Source: Tubiluchus corallicola (taxonomy: Eukaryota; Priapulida; Priapulimorpha; Priapulimorphida; Tubiluchidae). Taken from it: 64,000 nt of DNA. The notes beneath the pieces were generated by a model. The model saw nothing but the letters and a program-made list of their open reading frames with translations, did not search any database and was not told the origin of the DNA. Positions within the stretch are counted from its first letter, which is position 1. Each line of letters starts with the position of its first letter. This document shows, in pieces, positions 1 through 10,533 of the stretch. The stretch is taken from assembly GCA_030141605.1 (NCBI GenBank), contig JAQGDQ010000068.1, positions 560,001 through 624,000 of the forward strand. The letters are read 5' to 3'. A program made the position numbers and the translations under genes.

Positions 1-909
1 AGTCGCAATAGGATGACGAGAAAGAAAGCCTGGAAATGGATAGCCACCACGTGGACTTTTTCCATACTGTTTTCCATTCCCGTATTTGCAGCTCACATGG
101 TACACCGCATTGAACAGGACGGTGAACTGTACGTTTTCTGTGCCGTCTTTTGGCCAAGATGGTTTAAATCCATGTATTATATGATTCCTTTTGGCATTAT
201 GTTTTTCATCGTTCCGCTAATTATAATGAGTTACTCATATTGCATGATTTTTCGCACAGTTAAAGAATCGCACCAAAGACTCTCTAACCTAAAGGTACAC
301 AATACAAAGATTCCCAACAGACATAAGGCTACTAAAGCCAGAATGCGACTGGTTAGAATGTTTATATTACTTGTAAGCTTGTTTGCAGTTGAGTATCTTA
401 TCTTTTTTGTCATCCTGTTTCTAATAATTCTTGTCGATCGCTTTGCCTCGATTTGGTTCTTTGTAGGAATCTGCATCGTTCTTCTCAATACTGTCCAAAA
501 TCCAATCATTTACGGCGTGATGAATCCGAACTTTCGGAATTGTTTTATCCGGATTCTTGGTTCTCTCTCCGAATGTGTATGCCCGGTACCTGTGCAAAGT
601 CAGTTTAGGAATGCAGTGGAAAGGGCTACCATGCGCAAGTTGGACAAAACTAGCACTTCTGAATCGAAGATGGATCGGACGTCCAGTTTTACTAGATCCA
701 GAGTCGACACGAACAAGAATATTTATGCGAGACAAAAATCAGACGCAAGCAATAAGACTGTCATAACTGTTATGCCAAGTCCACGGCTAACCACTAGAAA
801 ACGAGACAATGAAAATTGCTCAGAGCAAACTTACACTAATAACTTAGACTTTCTAGACAAAGTAGAGATAACTCCAGAATGTGTAGATCTTCATGGCGCT
901 GATGATTAA
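1..909 (+). CDS. Class A GPCR, FFAR4-like, 3' part (TM4 to C-terminus), paralogue A
   Basis: The reading frame is open from the first base of the window; the Met at 13 is internal (just after ICL2), so TM1-TM3 lie upstream. Visible in order: TM4 (WIATTWTFSILFSIPVF), ECL2 with its cysteine in the motif CAVFWP, TM5, an ICL3 beginning IFRTVKESHQRL, TM6, TM7 with NPIIY (the NPxxY switch), helix 8 and a Ser/Thr/Lys-rich cytoplasmic tail of about 110 residues. It is a plasma-membrane receptor; the ligand is unknown. The ECL2 C-x-x-x-W-P pattern and the TM6 region recall FFAR4/GPR120 (long-chain fatty acid receptor) as I know that family, but this is inference. Oddities: TM6 lacks the usual CWxP; it has Tyr at the Trp 6.48 position and no proline at 6.50. 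A paralogue lies at 24409-49168. Confidence 0.85.
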   Translation, partial: SRNRMTRKKAWKWIATTWTFSILFSIPVFAAHMVHRIEQDGELYVFCAVFWPRWFKSMYYMIPFGIMFFIVPLIIMSYSYCMIFRTVKESHQRLSNLKVHNTKIPNRHKATKARMRLVRMFILLVSLFAVEYLIFFVILFLIILVDRFASIWFFVGICIVLLNTVQNPIIYGVMNPNFRNCFIRILGSLSECVCPVPVQSQFRNAVERATMRKLDKTSTSESKMDRTSSFTRSRVDTNKNIYARQKSDASNKTVITVMPSPRLTTRKRDNENCSEQTYTNNLDFLDKVEITPECVDLHGADD

Positions 910-955
910 CGCATATTCTGTATAAAAATTTGCAGCAAGAGAGTGACTTTAAAAC

Positions 956-961
956 ATTAAA
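956..961 (+). terminator. Possible polyadenylation signal ATTAAA of GPCR paralogue A
   Basis: ATTAAA about 50 bases after the stop codon at 907-909. It is a common variant signal, but such hexamers are frequent in AT-rich DNA. Confidence 0.35.
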
Positions 962-1499
962 AAATACGAGATGAGACTTTTATATATATATATATGTATA
1001 TATATATGTAAAAATGTAAGACCACGAAGCATTATCCAAATTAGCTCATTAAAACTTGGAAAACTTGGTAAAATACTGCAGGCACGGGGCCAAAACGTTG
1101 TTTTTGTACATTGTGTGCAATAGCATTAATTTTTAATATTTTTCTTTATTTTCACTTTCAGATTCTTTTTCTCTGAAACTATGTATTCAGAAAATTCTAG
1201 ACCAAAGACACCCAGCTCAGAACCTTTATCATAAAGTTTTTTGAGTATTCGGGTGCAACATGTTATCGTCTTGTTTACCTGTTACTTCACTTGCCTTATA
1301 CTTCCTGGGCTTCGGCACATTCATGGTTAACTTTAGGGAAAAACCACTTAATTGGGCAAAGTTAAAAACCAACATCAATTTCCTATCTTTGGTGAAAACG
1401 CCAATCAGCTTTTTTAATTCTTTTTCTTAAAGCTATCCAAGGCTTTCATTAGTTTGTCATCTGTGATCGACGGTCGGCTTACGGAAAAGTTGACCAACG
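962..1499. other. Intergenic, no gene seen
   Basis: AT-rich sequence with a short TA/ATATAT tract just before it (about 980-1008). No coding signature or RNA gene is recognised. Confidence 0.6.
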
Positions 1500-2020
1500 A
1501 TAAGGTATGAACTTTGGACTGTCATAATCACGGGAACACGGTGGTCTAGTGATTATTGCGTCGACGATGTAGCCGAAGGTCTCTGGTTCAAATCAGGTTG
1601 TGTTACAACTTTTTACATATCCTGTTTTCCAAGTTTGGTACCAAAATTTAATTAATTGTGGGTTTGTACCATCATTAATAATAATCTTAACATTTATGTT
1701 ACAAACAATTGATTAATTACTCACAGAAATTTCAGGCTCAAATTTAAACAAATAAAAATTATCTGATTAGTTAAATGCACTCTATTGTAAGCTATCTAAC
1801 ATTGAAAATACTGACATGGCTAACCGCTAAAAGGTTTAAACTTTGCTCTGTCATAATTGCTGGGGAACACAGCGACCTAGTGGTTATGGCGTCGGCCTTG
1901 TGAGCCGAAGGTCTCTGGCTCAAAAACAGACTCTGTTCCATCTTTACACATTTCTATCTTTCGAGTTTGGAATCAAAATTTAATTGATTGTGAAGGGTTT
2001 ATGCTATCACTACAAGCTTT
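1500..2020 (+). repeat. tRNA-derived SINE, two tandem units (period about 330 bp)
   Basis: Two head-to-tail units start near 1503 and 1832. Each has a flank ending in CTGTCATAAT, an A-box-like segment (GGTCTAGTG / GACCTAGTGG), an anticodon-arm-like stretch and a B box (GGTTCAAATC at 1585-1594; degenerate near 1917). The second unit has the loop CTTGTGA, so the head resembles tRNA-Thr(TGT). A shared tail follows (AAAATTTAATTAATTGTG, then CATCATTAATAATAATCTT). Related units lie at 7335-7560, 7600-8110, 14690-14800 and 47220-47600. Confidence 0.7.
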
Positions 2021-4170
2021 CCCTTCTTTCCCAACATCTGATTTGAGAACGCGCAACGTTACAGATCAGACCAGAAAACACCTGTGACAAAGTTTTGTAC
2101 ACAGCTCTGCAATTTTTTGCTACTTGAAATTAAACAAGCAAATCGTTTATCATTATTCGAAGCTAAAGTGAAAAATGAGCAAGTTCAAACACCTTACAAA
2201 CTTCCATGACAACGTAGTGGCTGGCAACTATTGCCACTGCTGCTGCTGCTGCTCAAAATTGATAGCTTATTTGTGGTCATTTTTGATCATGCCCCCCCCA
2301 CCTCCCCGATACAGCTACATATCAACAAAAGCAAAAAAGTGATATGCGCCACTGTGCACTTAAAACAGCTAAAAAGCTGAATCCTTAAAGTTAAAAAGGA
2401 AGTTCTGTTGACAGTCATGATTGCCTAGTGAGGCGCCCACAGGCTACAGCTACGCTGCGTGAAAAAAGTAATTTGTCTTTCGACAACCTTCAACCTGCAC
2501 AGATCCAGTACCTTTAAAATATATTTACCTTTAAAAAGATAAAATAGCTTCAAGCTAGCTCCAGGAGCTTAATGTTAAATGTGCCTGCAAAATGCAATGG
2601 TAACATTTCAACAGTTGCTGGAACTACTGATTGTTTATTTAATATACAGAAGTTAATCTACCTAAATCAGTTTGAACGGCTGTAGGTAAATGAAAAATAA
2701 TAATACTGCGAGCTGTAGCATAGCGCCTGTAGACTCTGTACATACTTGGTAAGTTTCCAAGATTTTTAGTAATTTTTATTAGCAAATTTATTTACATACT
2801 TTTGTTGTTGCAGTAGTTGTTGTTATTATTATCACCATTATTATTCTTATTGTCGTTGTTGGATTTATTTTTGGATAAAGCTAGACACTTTCGCATACAA
2901 AAAAGCAGACAAATTAAAATACACTTTGTTTAATTTTGCCAACAGTTTTACTTCATTGCCGTTTTGGTATTATGTAGTTATTTCTGACGTTAATATTTTC
3001 ACCATTATACGTGAAGTGACTGCAGTTTTTAAATAATTAAGGCGTCTTTATGTCTCGTTTTAAACGAAATCTCTGATTATTTGATTATAGGCTTGCAAAG
3101 CTCTACAGTAAAAAAGAAGTTTGTGATGTTGAAGAATTTACTTAAAATATAAATAAATGTAAAATATTACTTTTTTACTCAACTTTACTTTAAAGTTTGC
3201 AGAGAAAAAAATTATTGTCATTATCATCTCCCGATTGTCATCGTTAACACCAATAATAGTTCGTCCCTTTTGAATCTTTCTCGGTTTTGCGATTTTTTTG
3301 TTGTGTTGAGACCATTTTTGTTGTGTATGCCAAGTTTCATTCATACATCGGAAAGTCGTAAAGTCTTTCGGACGAAAGCCAGAAAGTAAAACGTGAATGA
3401 ACGAACGAACGAACGAACGAACGAATGAATGAGTGAATGAATGTCTTAAGGAATAAATGAATAAGTAAATGTAAGTACAATAACTGCAGCACATTCCTAG
3501 GAGGACCACCACGGGCTGCTACTATTTTCAAGGCCATTGCAAGTCAGGCAAAATAAACGTTTTAGAAAAAAAATTGAAAAGGACAAGCGACAAAACTATC
3601 TACAATCTTTCACTATTGCTGTTAACACCGTATTGTGTAAACATAAACTGTCTTGCTTCTAAGCCTTATTTACATTTAATTTGGCGTTTTCTATCGGTAT
3701 TACTATGTGTTGAATTTCAATGGTTTACACATACGCATTTTTACAAAGGATATTTTTACACAAGAGGCAGTTCATATATTTCAACTGAAGACTTAATTGA
3801 CACCTTGTGTCTTAACAATTTCCAATTGTCAAAGAATTTGTGTGAGACTGGTGCGTGAATTAAGTAAGTGCCTAAGTGCTTTCTGATCTTATTCGCATAG
3901 TGCATGTTGTGTGTTGGCATACATTTTATATGGAATGTAAACAGACGTCCAGTGTGTAGAGATATACCTCGGCAAATTCTATGGGGAAATCTAAATATTG
4001 ATAGGACACTTGTCCGCCTGTCCAGTTATCTACGTCTCGAAATGTCTGCCTGTAGGTAAAATACGACGTTTTTACATTGCATTTCTACATCAGTTTTAGC
4101 TAGGACAAAATTGCACAACTGGCAAGTGAAGCGTCACATATAAATGCACTTTTACAATTCGTTTTCTTGT
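2021..4170. other. Intergenic with short simple repeats, no gene seen
   Basis: No convincing coding region. It holds a GCT run near 2240, a C-rich run near 2291, and a GAAC/GAAT tetranucleotide tract at about 3393-3465. The Phe/Ser/His-rich ORFs read on the minus strand there are artefacts of that tract. Confidence 0.6.
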
Positions 4171-4206
4171 CTTATTTAGGCTTATCTGTTGATGCCTAAA
4201 CGATGA
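4166..4206 (+). promoter_or_regulatory. Splice acceptor in the 5'UTR and a 4-codon uORF overlapping the SUOX start
   Basis: A pyrimidine-rich stretch ends in AG at 4178-4179, 23 bases before the SUOX ATG. This fits a 5'UTR intron or a trans-splice site. Downstream, ATG CCT AAA CGA TGA occupies 4192-4206; its TGA (4204-4206) overlaps the SUOX ATG (4203-4205). Translation of SUOX would then need leaky scanning or termination-reinitiation, if the mRNA begins upstream of 4192. Confidence 0.45.
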
Positions 4207-5915
4207 TGCTGTATAGGACCCTCTTCTATTGTGGTTCAAGATTCCAAGCATTTAACAAAAAGACTCTAGTGACATCCACAGCTTTGCTGGTGGATCAGAG
4301 GCAATTCCATTACGAAAAAGAAAATAAGAGTGGCAAAGGGTGGTGGCACAAGGCAGTAGTCGGAGCAGTCGGAACAACTTTTGGAATAGCAGCTTATTAT
4401 ACTCGCGAGGAGTCTGGACAAGCATGGGCAAGTTTCTGGAAGAAGGAGGTTCAAAAGGAGGTTCCTGTTTCAAAAGACACATTCAAGGAAGCAGGCGATG
4501 TGAAAGACGGATTGCCCACGTATGCAATGGATGAGGTATCCCAACACGATACCTTGAAAAAGGGAGTTTGGGTAACATACAGGAACGGTGTGTATGACAT
4601 TACTAAATACCTGCCAAAGCATCCGGGAATGGACAAAATGATGATGGCAGCTGGAGGTTCTGTGGAACCGTTTTGGGAAATGTTTGCTATACATCAACGT
4701 AATCAGGAAATTCACGATTTGATAGAAGAGTTTCGTATAGGAAATTTGAAAGTAACAGAGAGCAGTTCCACTGAGCTTAAGAACTCCACAGATCCATTTG
4801 CCAATGAGCCGCATCGACACAAACTTTTGACTCCTTCTAGCACGAAGCCATATAACGCGGAACCGCCATTAGTGATACTGAAAGACAGTTTCTTTACACC
4901 AAATGAGTTATTTTACGTTCGTAACCATCTACCAGTGCCTGAGATGGACGTCAAAGATTACGAAATTGAAATCACCGGGATTGGTATTAAGGAGAAATTT
5001 CTGACCTTGGCAGACATTAAAAAATTCAAAATGCATACCATTGTTGCAGGACTGCAATGTGGCGGAAACCGCAGAAGTGAAATGAGAGCAACTAAAGCAC
5101 TGAAAGGGCTTAATTGGAATGGTGCAGCAATTGGTAACGCAATGTGGTCCGGAGCACGTCTCTGTGACGTTTTGAAGGCTGCTGGATTCAAAGAAGATGA
5201 AGAACGAATTCTCCATGTACAGTTTGAAGGCGCAGATACAGATCCAGCTGGATTTCCATATGGCGCATCAATTCCCATAGAGAAAGCAATGGATCCTCAT
5301 GGCGATGTACTCCTCGTTTATGAAATGAATGGTCAGCCCTTGTCCAGAGACCACGGCTATCCTATACGTGTCTTAATACCCGGTGTGATAGGTGCACGAA
5401 GTGTAAAATGGCTCACCCGGATTGTTGTGTCAGATACGGAAAGTGATTCCCATTGGCAACAGAATGATTATAAGGGCTTCAGTCCTTCAGTGGACTGGGA
5501 CACCGTCGACTTCTCTAAAAGCCCTGCTATACAGGACATGCCTGTTACCTCACTGATTTGTGAACCCTCTTCAGATGATACTGTAAAAGTCAAGAACGAT
5601 AAAGTGGAAGTCTCAGGGTATGCCTGGGCAGGCGGAGGAAGAAGCATAATTCGTGTGGACTTGACAGCTGACGGCGGACAAACGTGGTATGAGGCGAAGT
5701 TGATTTCACAAGACTCAGCAAGGCCACCTAGACATTGGGGTTGGACCTTGTGGACTGCAGAAATACCCGTGCCATGCGAGAAGAGAGAAGTTGAGATTTG
5801 GGCAAAAGCTATCGATTCTGGGTACAACACTCAACCGGAAAGTTTTCAAAACATTTGGAACCTTCGCGGTCTTTTGTCACATGCCTATCATCGCATCAAA
5901 CTGAAATTAGAATAG
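4203..5915 (+). CDS. SUOX: Sulfite oxidase, mitochondrial
   Basis: Oxidises sulfite to sulfate in the mitochondrial intermembrane space, the last step of cysteine/methionine sulfur breakdown, passing electrons to cytochrome c. 570 residues, slightly longer than the human enzyme (545). Layout: a basic N-terminal presequence with a hydrophobic segment (about residues 50-65); a cytochrome b5 domain (about 105-183) with the heme ligands in HPG (140-142) and FAIH (His164); a molybdopterin domain (about 220-455) with the Mo-ligating cysteine in QCGGNRRSEM (Cys286); and the C-terminal dimerisation domain (about 455-570) with the GYAWAGGGRSI signature. The family usually reads CAGNRR; here Ala is Gly. 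The CDS has no intron. The start is the first Met of an MM pair; the second (4206) is equally possible. There is no frameshift and all key ligands are present, so it should be functional. Confidence 0.96.
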   Translation: MMLYRTLFYCGSRFQAFNKKTLVTSTALLVDQRQFHYEKENKSGKGWWHKAVVGAVGTTFGIAAYYTREESGQAWASFWKKEVQKEVPVSKDTFKEAGDVKDGLPTYAMDEVSQHDTLKKGVWVTYRNGVYDITKYLPKHPGMDKMMMAAGGSVEPFWEMFAIHQRNQEIHDLIEEFRIGNLKVTESSSTELKNSTDPFANEPHRHKLLTPSSTKPYNAEPPLVILKDSFFTPNELFYVRNHLPVPEMDVKDYEIEITGIGIKEKFLTLADIKKFKMHTIVAGLQCGGNRRSEMRATKALKGLNWNGAAIGNAMWSGARLCDVLKAAGFKEDEERILHVQFEGADTDPAGFPYGASIPIEKAMDPHGDVLLVYEMNGQPLSRDHGYPIRVLIPGVIGARSVKWLTRIVVSDTESDSHWQQNDYKGFSPSVDWDTVDFSKSPAIQDMPVTSLICEPSSDDTVKVKNDKVEVSGYAWAGGGRSIIRVDLTADGGQTWYEAKLISQDSARPPRHWGWTLWTAEIPVPCEKREVEIWAKAIDSGYNTQPESFQNIWNLRGLLSHAYHRIKLKLE

Positions 5916-6447
5916 AGAGAAACTGTCACATTCCAATTTTGCGCCACCATTATTTTTTGTTAGTAGCGATTGCATCACTGGTTTTCAATCGTCAGACGTC
6001 AATACATATTGCTTAGTAAACATGATCTACATAATATTGGTCAGAAGCCCACGCTTGTATATATGTCCACTGGGATTTGACAAACACGTGGACGCCTGAT
6101 GGTCCACTAAAAATTATACTGGAAAGGGGTGTCGTATGAAAGTAGTGAACCCATTTAGGAGCTTATCAATACCTAGAAGTCATTACAAGTGATCTAAATG
6201 AGCTTATGATGCTCGACAAACAGATCAAAGTTGGAAGCAGATCGCAAATTAAAATTAAGACAATTGACGGTATACTCGGTAGTCTTGTGATCCATTGAGC
6301 CAATTGTGCATTGAGCCCGTTGTGTATGAGCCATTGTAAGCTTGCAAAATTATCTTTTTCTGCGCTTTCCGTAGCAAAAACTCAGCAGAGACGCCTAAAT
6401 AATCAAGAACGGAAACTGCTTAGTATAGTCTTAAGTAGAATTACCCA
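5916..6447. other. SUOX 3'UTR and intergenic DNA
   Basis: Follows the SUOX stop. ATTAAA at 6248-6253 is the nearest signal-like hexamer, which would give a long 3'UTR. No other gene is seen. Confidence 0.4.
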
Positions 6448-6810
6448 GCATCCGGATGGGTATGCGTATGCGTTTTCCACCTGCAGAACAGTCTGCGGAA
6501 TAGCCTACGGAAAAAAGCACTAGGAACAGCTTACAAAAAAAAGAATAACGCATACGCATACTGCATAAAAACGGGTGCATTGAAAACGATATATTAACCG
6601 ATTTTATCTATTCCGCACACCCCAAAACGCATACGCATTCCGGAATGCGTATGCATTATGGAGGTGCGAAATAGATAAAATCGATTTATATTATTTCCGA
6701 TATCAGACCTGCGTTATGCGTTATTTATTCTGTAGCTATTTTTCGTATTGATTTTTTATTCCATTCCACAGCTATCCCGCAGGTGGATAACGCATACGCA
6801 TTCCGGAAGC
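6448..6810. mobile_element. Imperfect fold-back element (MITE-like) rich in GCATACGCAT
   Basis: The two halves are imperfect inverted repeats of each other across about 360 bp. The outer ends carry TCCGGA / TTCCGGA, followed inwards by TGCGTATGCG and CCACCTGC in inverted order, and by TAGATAAAATCG around the centre. The centre (6629-6654) is a perfect 26-bp palindrome with CCGG at its middle. No target duplication is evident. It is probably a non-autonomous DNA element. Confidence 0.6.
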
Positions 6811-7334
6811 TAAGTAAACGGCACTTTAAGCTTAAACCAATATATGTACATACATATATACGTATACTTTATTTGTCATGAAATGGATTACAATAAAATT
6901 ACAATCCTCAGTGTAAAAATATTTTCGATAATAAAACGCTGTTAAAGGCAAATGCGTCTGGTGCAAAATTACAAACTACTAATTAAAAAACTAAAAGCAA
7001 TGACATTCATAGATACAATAGGTTCACAATACTATACGTAGGCATCATACAATTTAAAGTACATTACAATATGCACATAATATATAATACTTAACACAAT
7101 GCATAGGTACAATACAATGAGTAAAATACATAATAAACGTAAGACAAAACTTTCTTCAGTTATCACAATATACACATTACACTCGTATATAATACCTAAC
7201 AAAAATTACTTATACAGATTGCTGTTTTAATTTACGAATTATGTTTACAAGAAAGGTTTATACATAAGAACTAATATTATGCGATTATACATAGCACTCT
7301 ATTTTTATTAACAACACCAAGCAAATTGCATAAT
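6811..7334. other. Intergenic, very AT-rich, no gene seen
   Basis: Many ACAATA-type words and a short ATATATAC tract. Nothing coding. Confidence 0.55.
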
Positions 7335-7560
7335 TATTACAATTTTAATATCAAGATTATTATTAATGATGGAACAAGCTTATTAAATTTTGGTACCAAA
7401 TCCAAAAGACAGGAAATCCAGGGACATTCTGCTCACAAAGCAGACGCTTTAGACCACTCGGTCATTGCATCTCACAGTGGTCAAGGCAGTCCAAAGTTCT
7501 TCCCTATAGTTGGCCAACCGAATTCAGCATTTCCAATGTTAGGCCGCTCGCACTAGAATG
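7335..7560 (-). repeat. tRNA-derived SINE unit, minus strand
   Basis: On the minus strand it reads CGAGTGGTCTAAAGCGTCTG, a loop TTTGTGA, and then the same tail as the 1.5-kb units (TTGGTACCAAAATTTAAT and ATCATTAATAATAATCTTG). It faces the plus-strand pair at 7600-8110, so the locus is a convergent cluster. Confidence 0.6.
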
Positions 7561-7599
7561 ATTTTAAGTAATTATTTTTTCATTTCAATTATTTTTTGT

Positions 7600-8110
7600 C
7601 CTAAAAATTGGCCAGCTATCGGGATGAACTAGGAGATACGGTGCCCGAGTGGTCTAAGGCGACTATTTGGTAAGCAGACGGCCTTTTTTCAAATCCAGGC
7701 TGTTTACCAACTTTTCACATTTCCTGTCTTTCAAGTTTGGTATCAAAATTTAATCAATTGTGTGGGTCTGTTCCATCACTAACAATAATCTTTACTTTAA
7801 AATTATAACAAGTAATTGATTACCCACAGAAATTTCAAGCCCAAAATTAATAAAATTAAAAAATAATAATTAGCTAGCTAGATTCACTCTAGTGTGAGCA
7901 ATTCTAACATTGGAAGTGCTGATTTCGGTTGGTCAGCTATATGGATAAACATTGGACGGTTGACAGATACATAGGCCGCGTAGTCTAAGGCGCCTGGCTT
8001 GTAAACAGAAGGTTTCTGGTTCAAATCCAGGCTGTATCACAACTGTGTCACATTTCGTGTTTTCCAAATTTGGTATCAAAATTTAATTAATTGTGGGTTT
8101 ATTTCGTCTT
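7600..8110 (+). repeat. tRNA-derived SINE, two tandem units (period about 330 bp)
   Basis: Heads lie at about 7640 and 7970. The second is the best preserved: A box TAGTCTAAGG, anticodon loop CTTGTAA (7998-8004, TGT, so tRNA-Thr-like), and B box GGTTCAAATCC (8018-8028). The loops and tails agree with those of the 1.5-kb pair. The words GGCCAGCTAT / GGTCAGCTAT precede both heads, showing that the whole unit is repeated in tandem. Confidence 0.7.
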
Positions 8111-8720
8111 GCAAATTACATGTTTCCTTTCTGCTAATTATTTCCTAAGTTTGGTGGTGCTTTCATGACTGTAGCGACGACAAGCTTCGTATAGGCAGGA
8201 GGAAATTCACACGGTGACAAGTGCTCTGCCCCGAAATGCCTTAAAATTGTTTCAATGCATGTAGATGCTGAAAGTCCCACAGTGTTTAAACTACATTGTA
8301 TGTACATAAGCTAGAATGTGAATGAAACTATGTCACCATCTTTGTAAATCATTAAAAACTAGGCTTCATTGGCTGATGAGACGTTATGCCGTCAAATTTT
8401 TAGGGTTAACTTTTTAAGGATCAACCGAAGGCTCAACTTTTTAAGAGAAATACAAAATTCCACTCAGACACTTATACCGAAATTGTTGCGTTTTATTAAT
8501 GACGGTGATTTTAACCTAAATTGAAATATGGTTGCACTTTAATCACGATGTCAAATGTGCTGTCAAGAAATCAGTTTTTTAGTTTCTTACATGTTGCATA
8601 CATATAATATTCCAAACTCTTACCTTCATGTATATTTACTTGTTGTCTACTAACATCATTTTACATGTGCTGTGTTGATTTTAGATGAGAAACAAAATAC
8701 ATAATAATAATGTTGATGAC
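8111..8720. other. Intergenic, no gene seen
   Basis: No coding or RNA signature is recognised. Confidence 0.5.
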
Positions 8721-8784
<64 letters not shown>

Positions 8785-8797
8785 TTAATAATAATAT
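8721..8797. repeat. (AAT)n microsatellite
   Basis: Almost uninterrupted AAT repeats of about 75 bp, with a few ATT changes at the 3' end. Confidence 0.9.
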
Positions 8798-10286
8798 GAC
8801 TTAACATTCACACGTAGGTCAACTATGCACTGCTGCGTCGGCTTGAATAAAAGCCGATTAACAACGGACTAGGACGACCCTGGGAATCAACTTTGAATCG
8901 TGAGGCTGATTATTTTGATAACAATTAAAAATTTTAATAAGTGACTGATAGTATCTGTGACGGTGTGAATGTTATTTGGAAAATGTCAGGATTAATCTCT
9001 AAAAATCTTAGTACAAAATAAAGCATACTTCACACCTGTCGAGTATCCGTTCAATAATTTTTTGGCTTAAGCAAATGAGTTCGATATCGGATAACTTCTA
9101 TTATACACTTATTATTATTATTATTAGTAAGATATCGCTTTTCTTTTATTATTTTTTGGCTTTAATAATAACGTGTAATGACTTCATAATGCTTCTAGTA
9201 ATTAATCTTTGAAAGTATTTTAAACCAACAATCAAAAAAAACAATAGAAGACTTGCTAATAATAACAATAACTGTATTGAACAGAACAAATGATACTGCT
9301 CAATTACATAATAATGAATTAGAGACCGGTCTAATACTCAACTTGAATAAGCTAGATAAGCGCCTCTACCATGGACCATCACGATGTCCCAATCCATCCA
9401 TCAAGCCGCCTGGCATCCGATGCGTCCTATGCCAACCAACGTGGGACTTTCCGATTCCCTACTACGTCCACACCAATCTAAACCAGCCAACTTGCTGAAA
9501 CGACCACCACGTCGCCTCATCCACTTGAATGACGAGCTTTCTCTAGGCAATCACTTGAACAAGTCGAAGTGCGGCATATATACAGCTTTGCAAGAGTCTA
9601 TTTTACATCACTCGGTAAACCATTTCAGTACTAGGTCAACAACATCAAATCCGTCAAGCTATTAGAGTTGCAGCAATCACCACATAATTCTAAGGCGTAC
9701 ATGCTTGAAAGTAAACAATTACAGTCATTGATAAGATGACGGGAGACTAGTCAAATTTCTTGGAGTACGTGAATGCAACCAATCAATTCTTTTGCAAATC
9801 GACCAATCAGAAGGTAGAATTAAGCATAATGTCTTGGGTCACATTCAGGTAAAAACTAAGCTCTACAATACAGGTAATTTAACAGGAATTTAACATACAG
9901 CAGTAGGATAGCGCCAGCAAATATGACACTATATTAGCTAAAACACAAACGGGCGCTTTTGTTTCATTTTACACGTTAAATTGCTTGCATGTTGTATAAT
10001 TAAGCTCAACATAATTAATTAGTGTCAACACCTAATTATCAGCTAACAGGGGCAAAAATGTGATTGGGTATTGTTATAGCAAAGCAAATTGCAATAAAGA
10101 GTAACGGTAATGTAATAAAGTTTTGCAATCTAAGAGTAAGATCTGTACATCACAGTACCTATTAAACTCTCGATACCTTATAATATAGCAAGCGCAGCCA
10201 CGCGTAGTGGTGTGGTAGGTGTTTTATGATGCTAGTTGTGTACCACTGGACAATGATGAGCCAGTAATAAGCTGACTCTTGTGTAC
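8798..10286. other. Intergenic with a GC-richer block, no assigned gene
   Basis: Most is AT-rich. About 9360-9640 is clearly richer in GC and has two overlapping open frames of 81 and 93 codons, without a recognisable domain or splice context. It may be a remnant of a transposon or of an exon. Confidence 0.35.
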
Positions 10287-10533
10287 GGAACGCCAAGTGG
10301 AATTTAATGCTTATTTTTGAATATTAATAAATGATTTATTAATATTAATAAATGCGTGATTTTTTAAATTCATATTTCATTTTTTAATATTAATAAATTA
10401 TTATCAATATTAAAAAATCACCCATTTATTAATATTAATAAATCATTTATGAATATTCAAAATTGATTTATTAATAGTCATAATTCATTTATTAATATTC
10501 AAAAATAAGCATGAAATTCCGCTCTGGCGTTCC
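10287..10533. mobile_element. Fold-back MITE with GGAACGCC termini
   Basis: A 247-bp element with arms that are inverted copies of each other. It starts GGAACGCCAAGTGGAATT and ends with the inverse (AATTCCGCTCTGGCGTTCC). Both arms continue through TGCTTATTTTTGAATATT and several AATATTAATAAAT blocks towards the centre. No coding capacity. The flanks do not show a clear target duplication. Confidence 0.7.

Noticed and set aside
3138-3512. Minus-strand 124-codon ORF with His/Ser/Phe repeats
   Set aside because: Its repetitive part is the GAAC/GAAT tract; the rest is AT-rich without motif.
7967-8040. A functional tRNA-Thr gene
   Set aside because: The A and B boxes and TGT loop are tRNA-like, but the acceptor stem does not pair cleanly and the sequence continues into a SINE tail shared with other loci.
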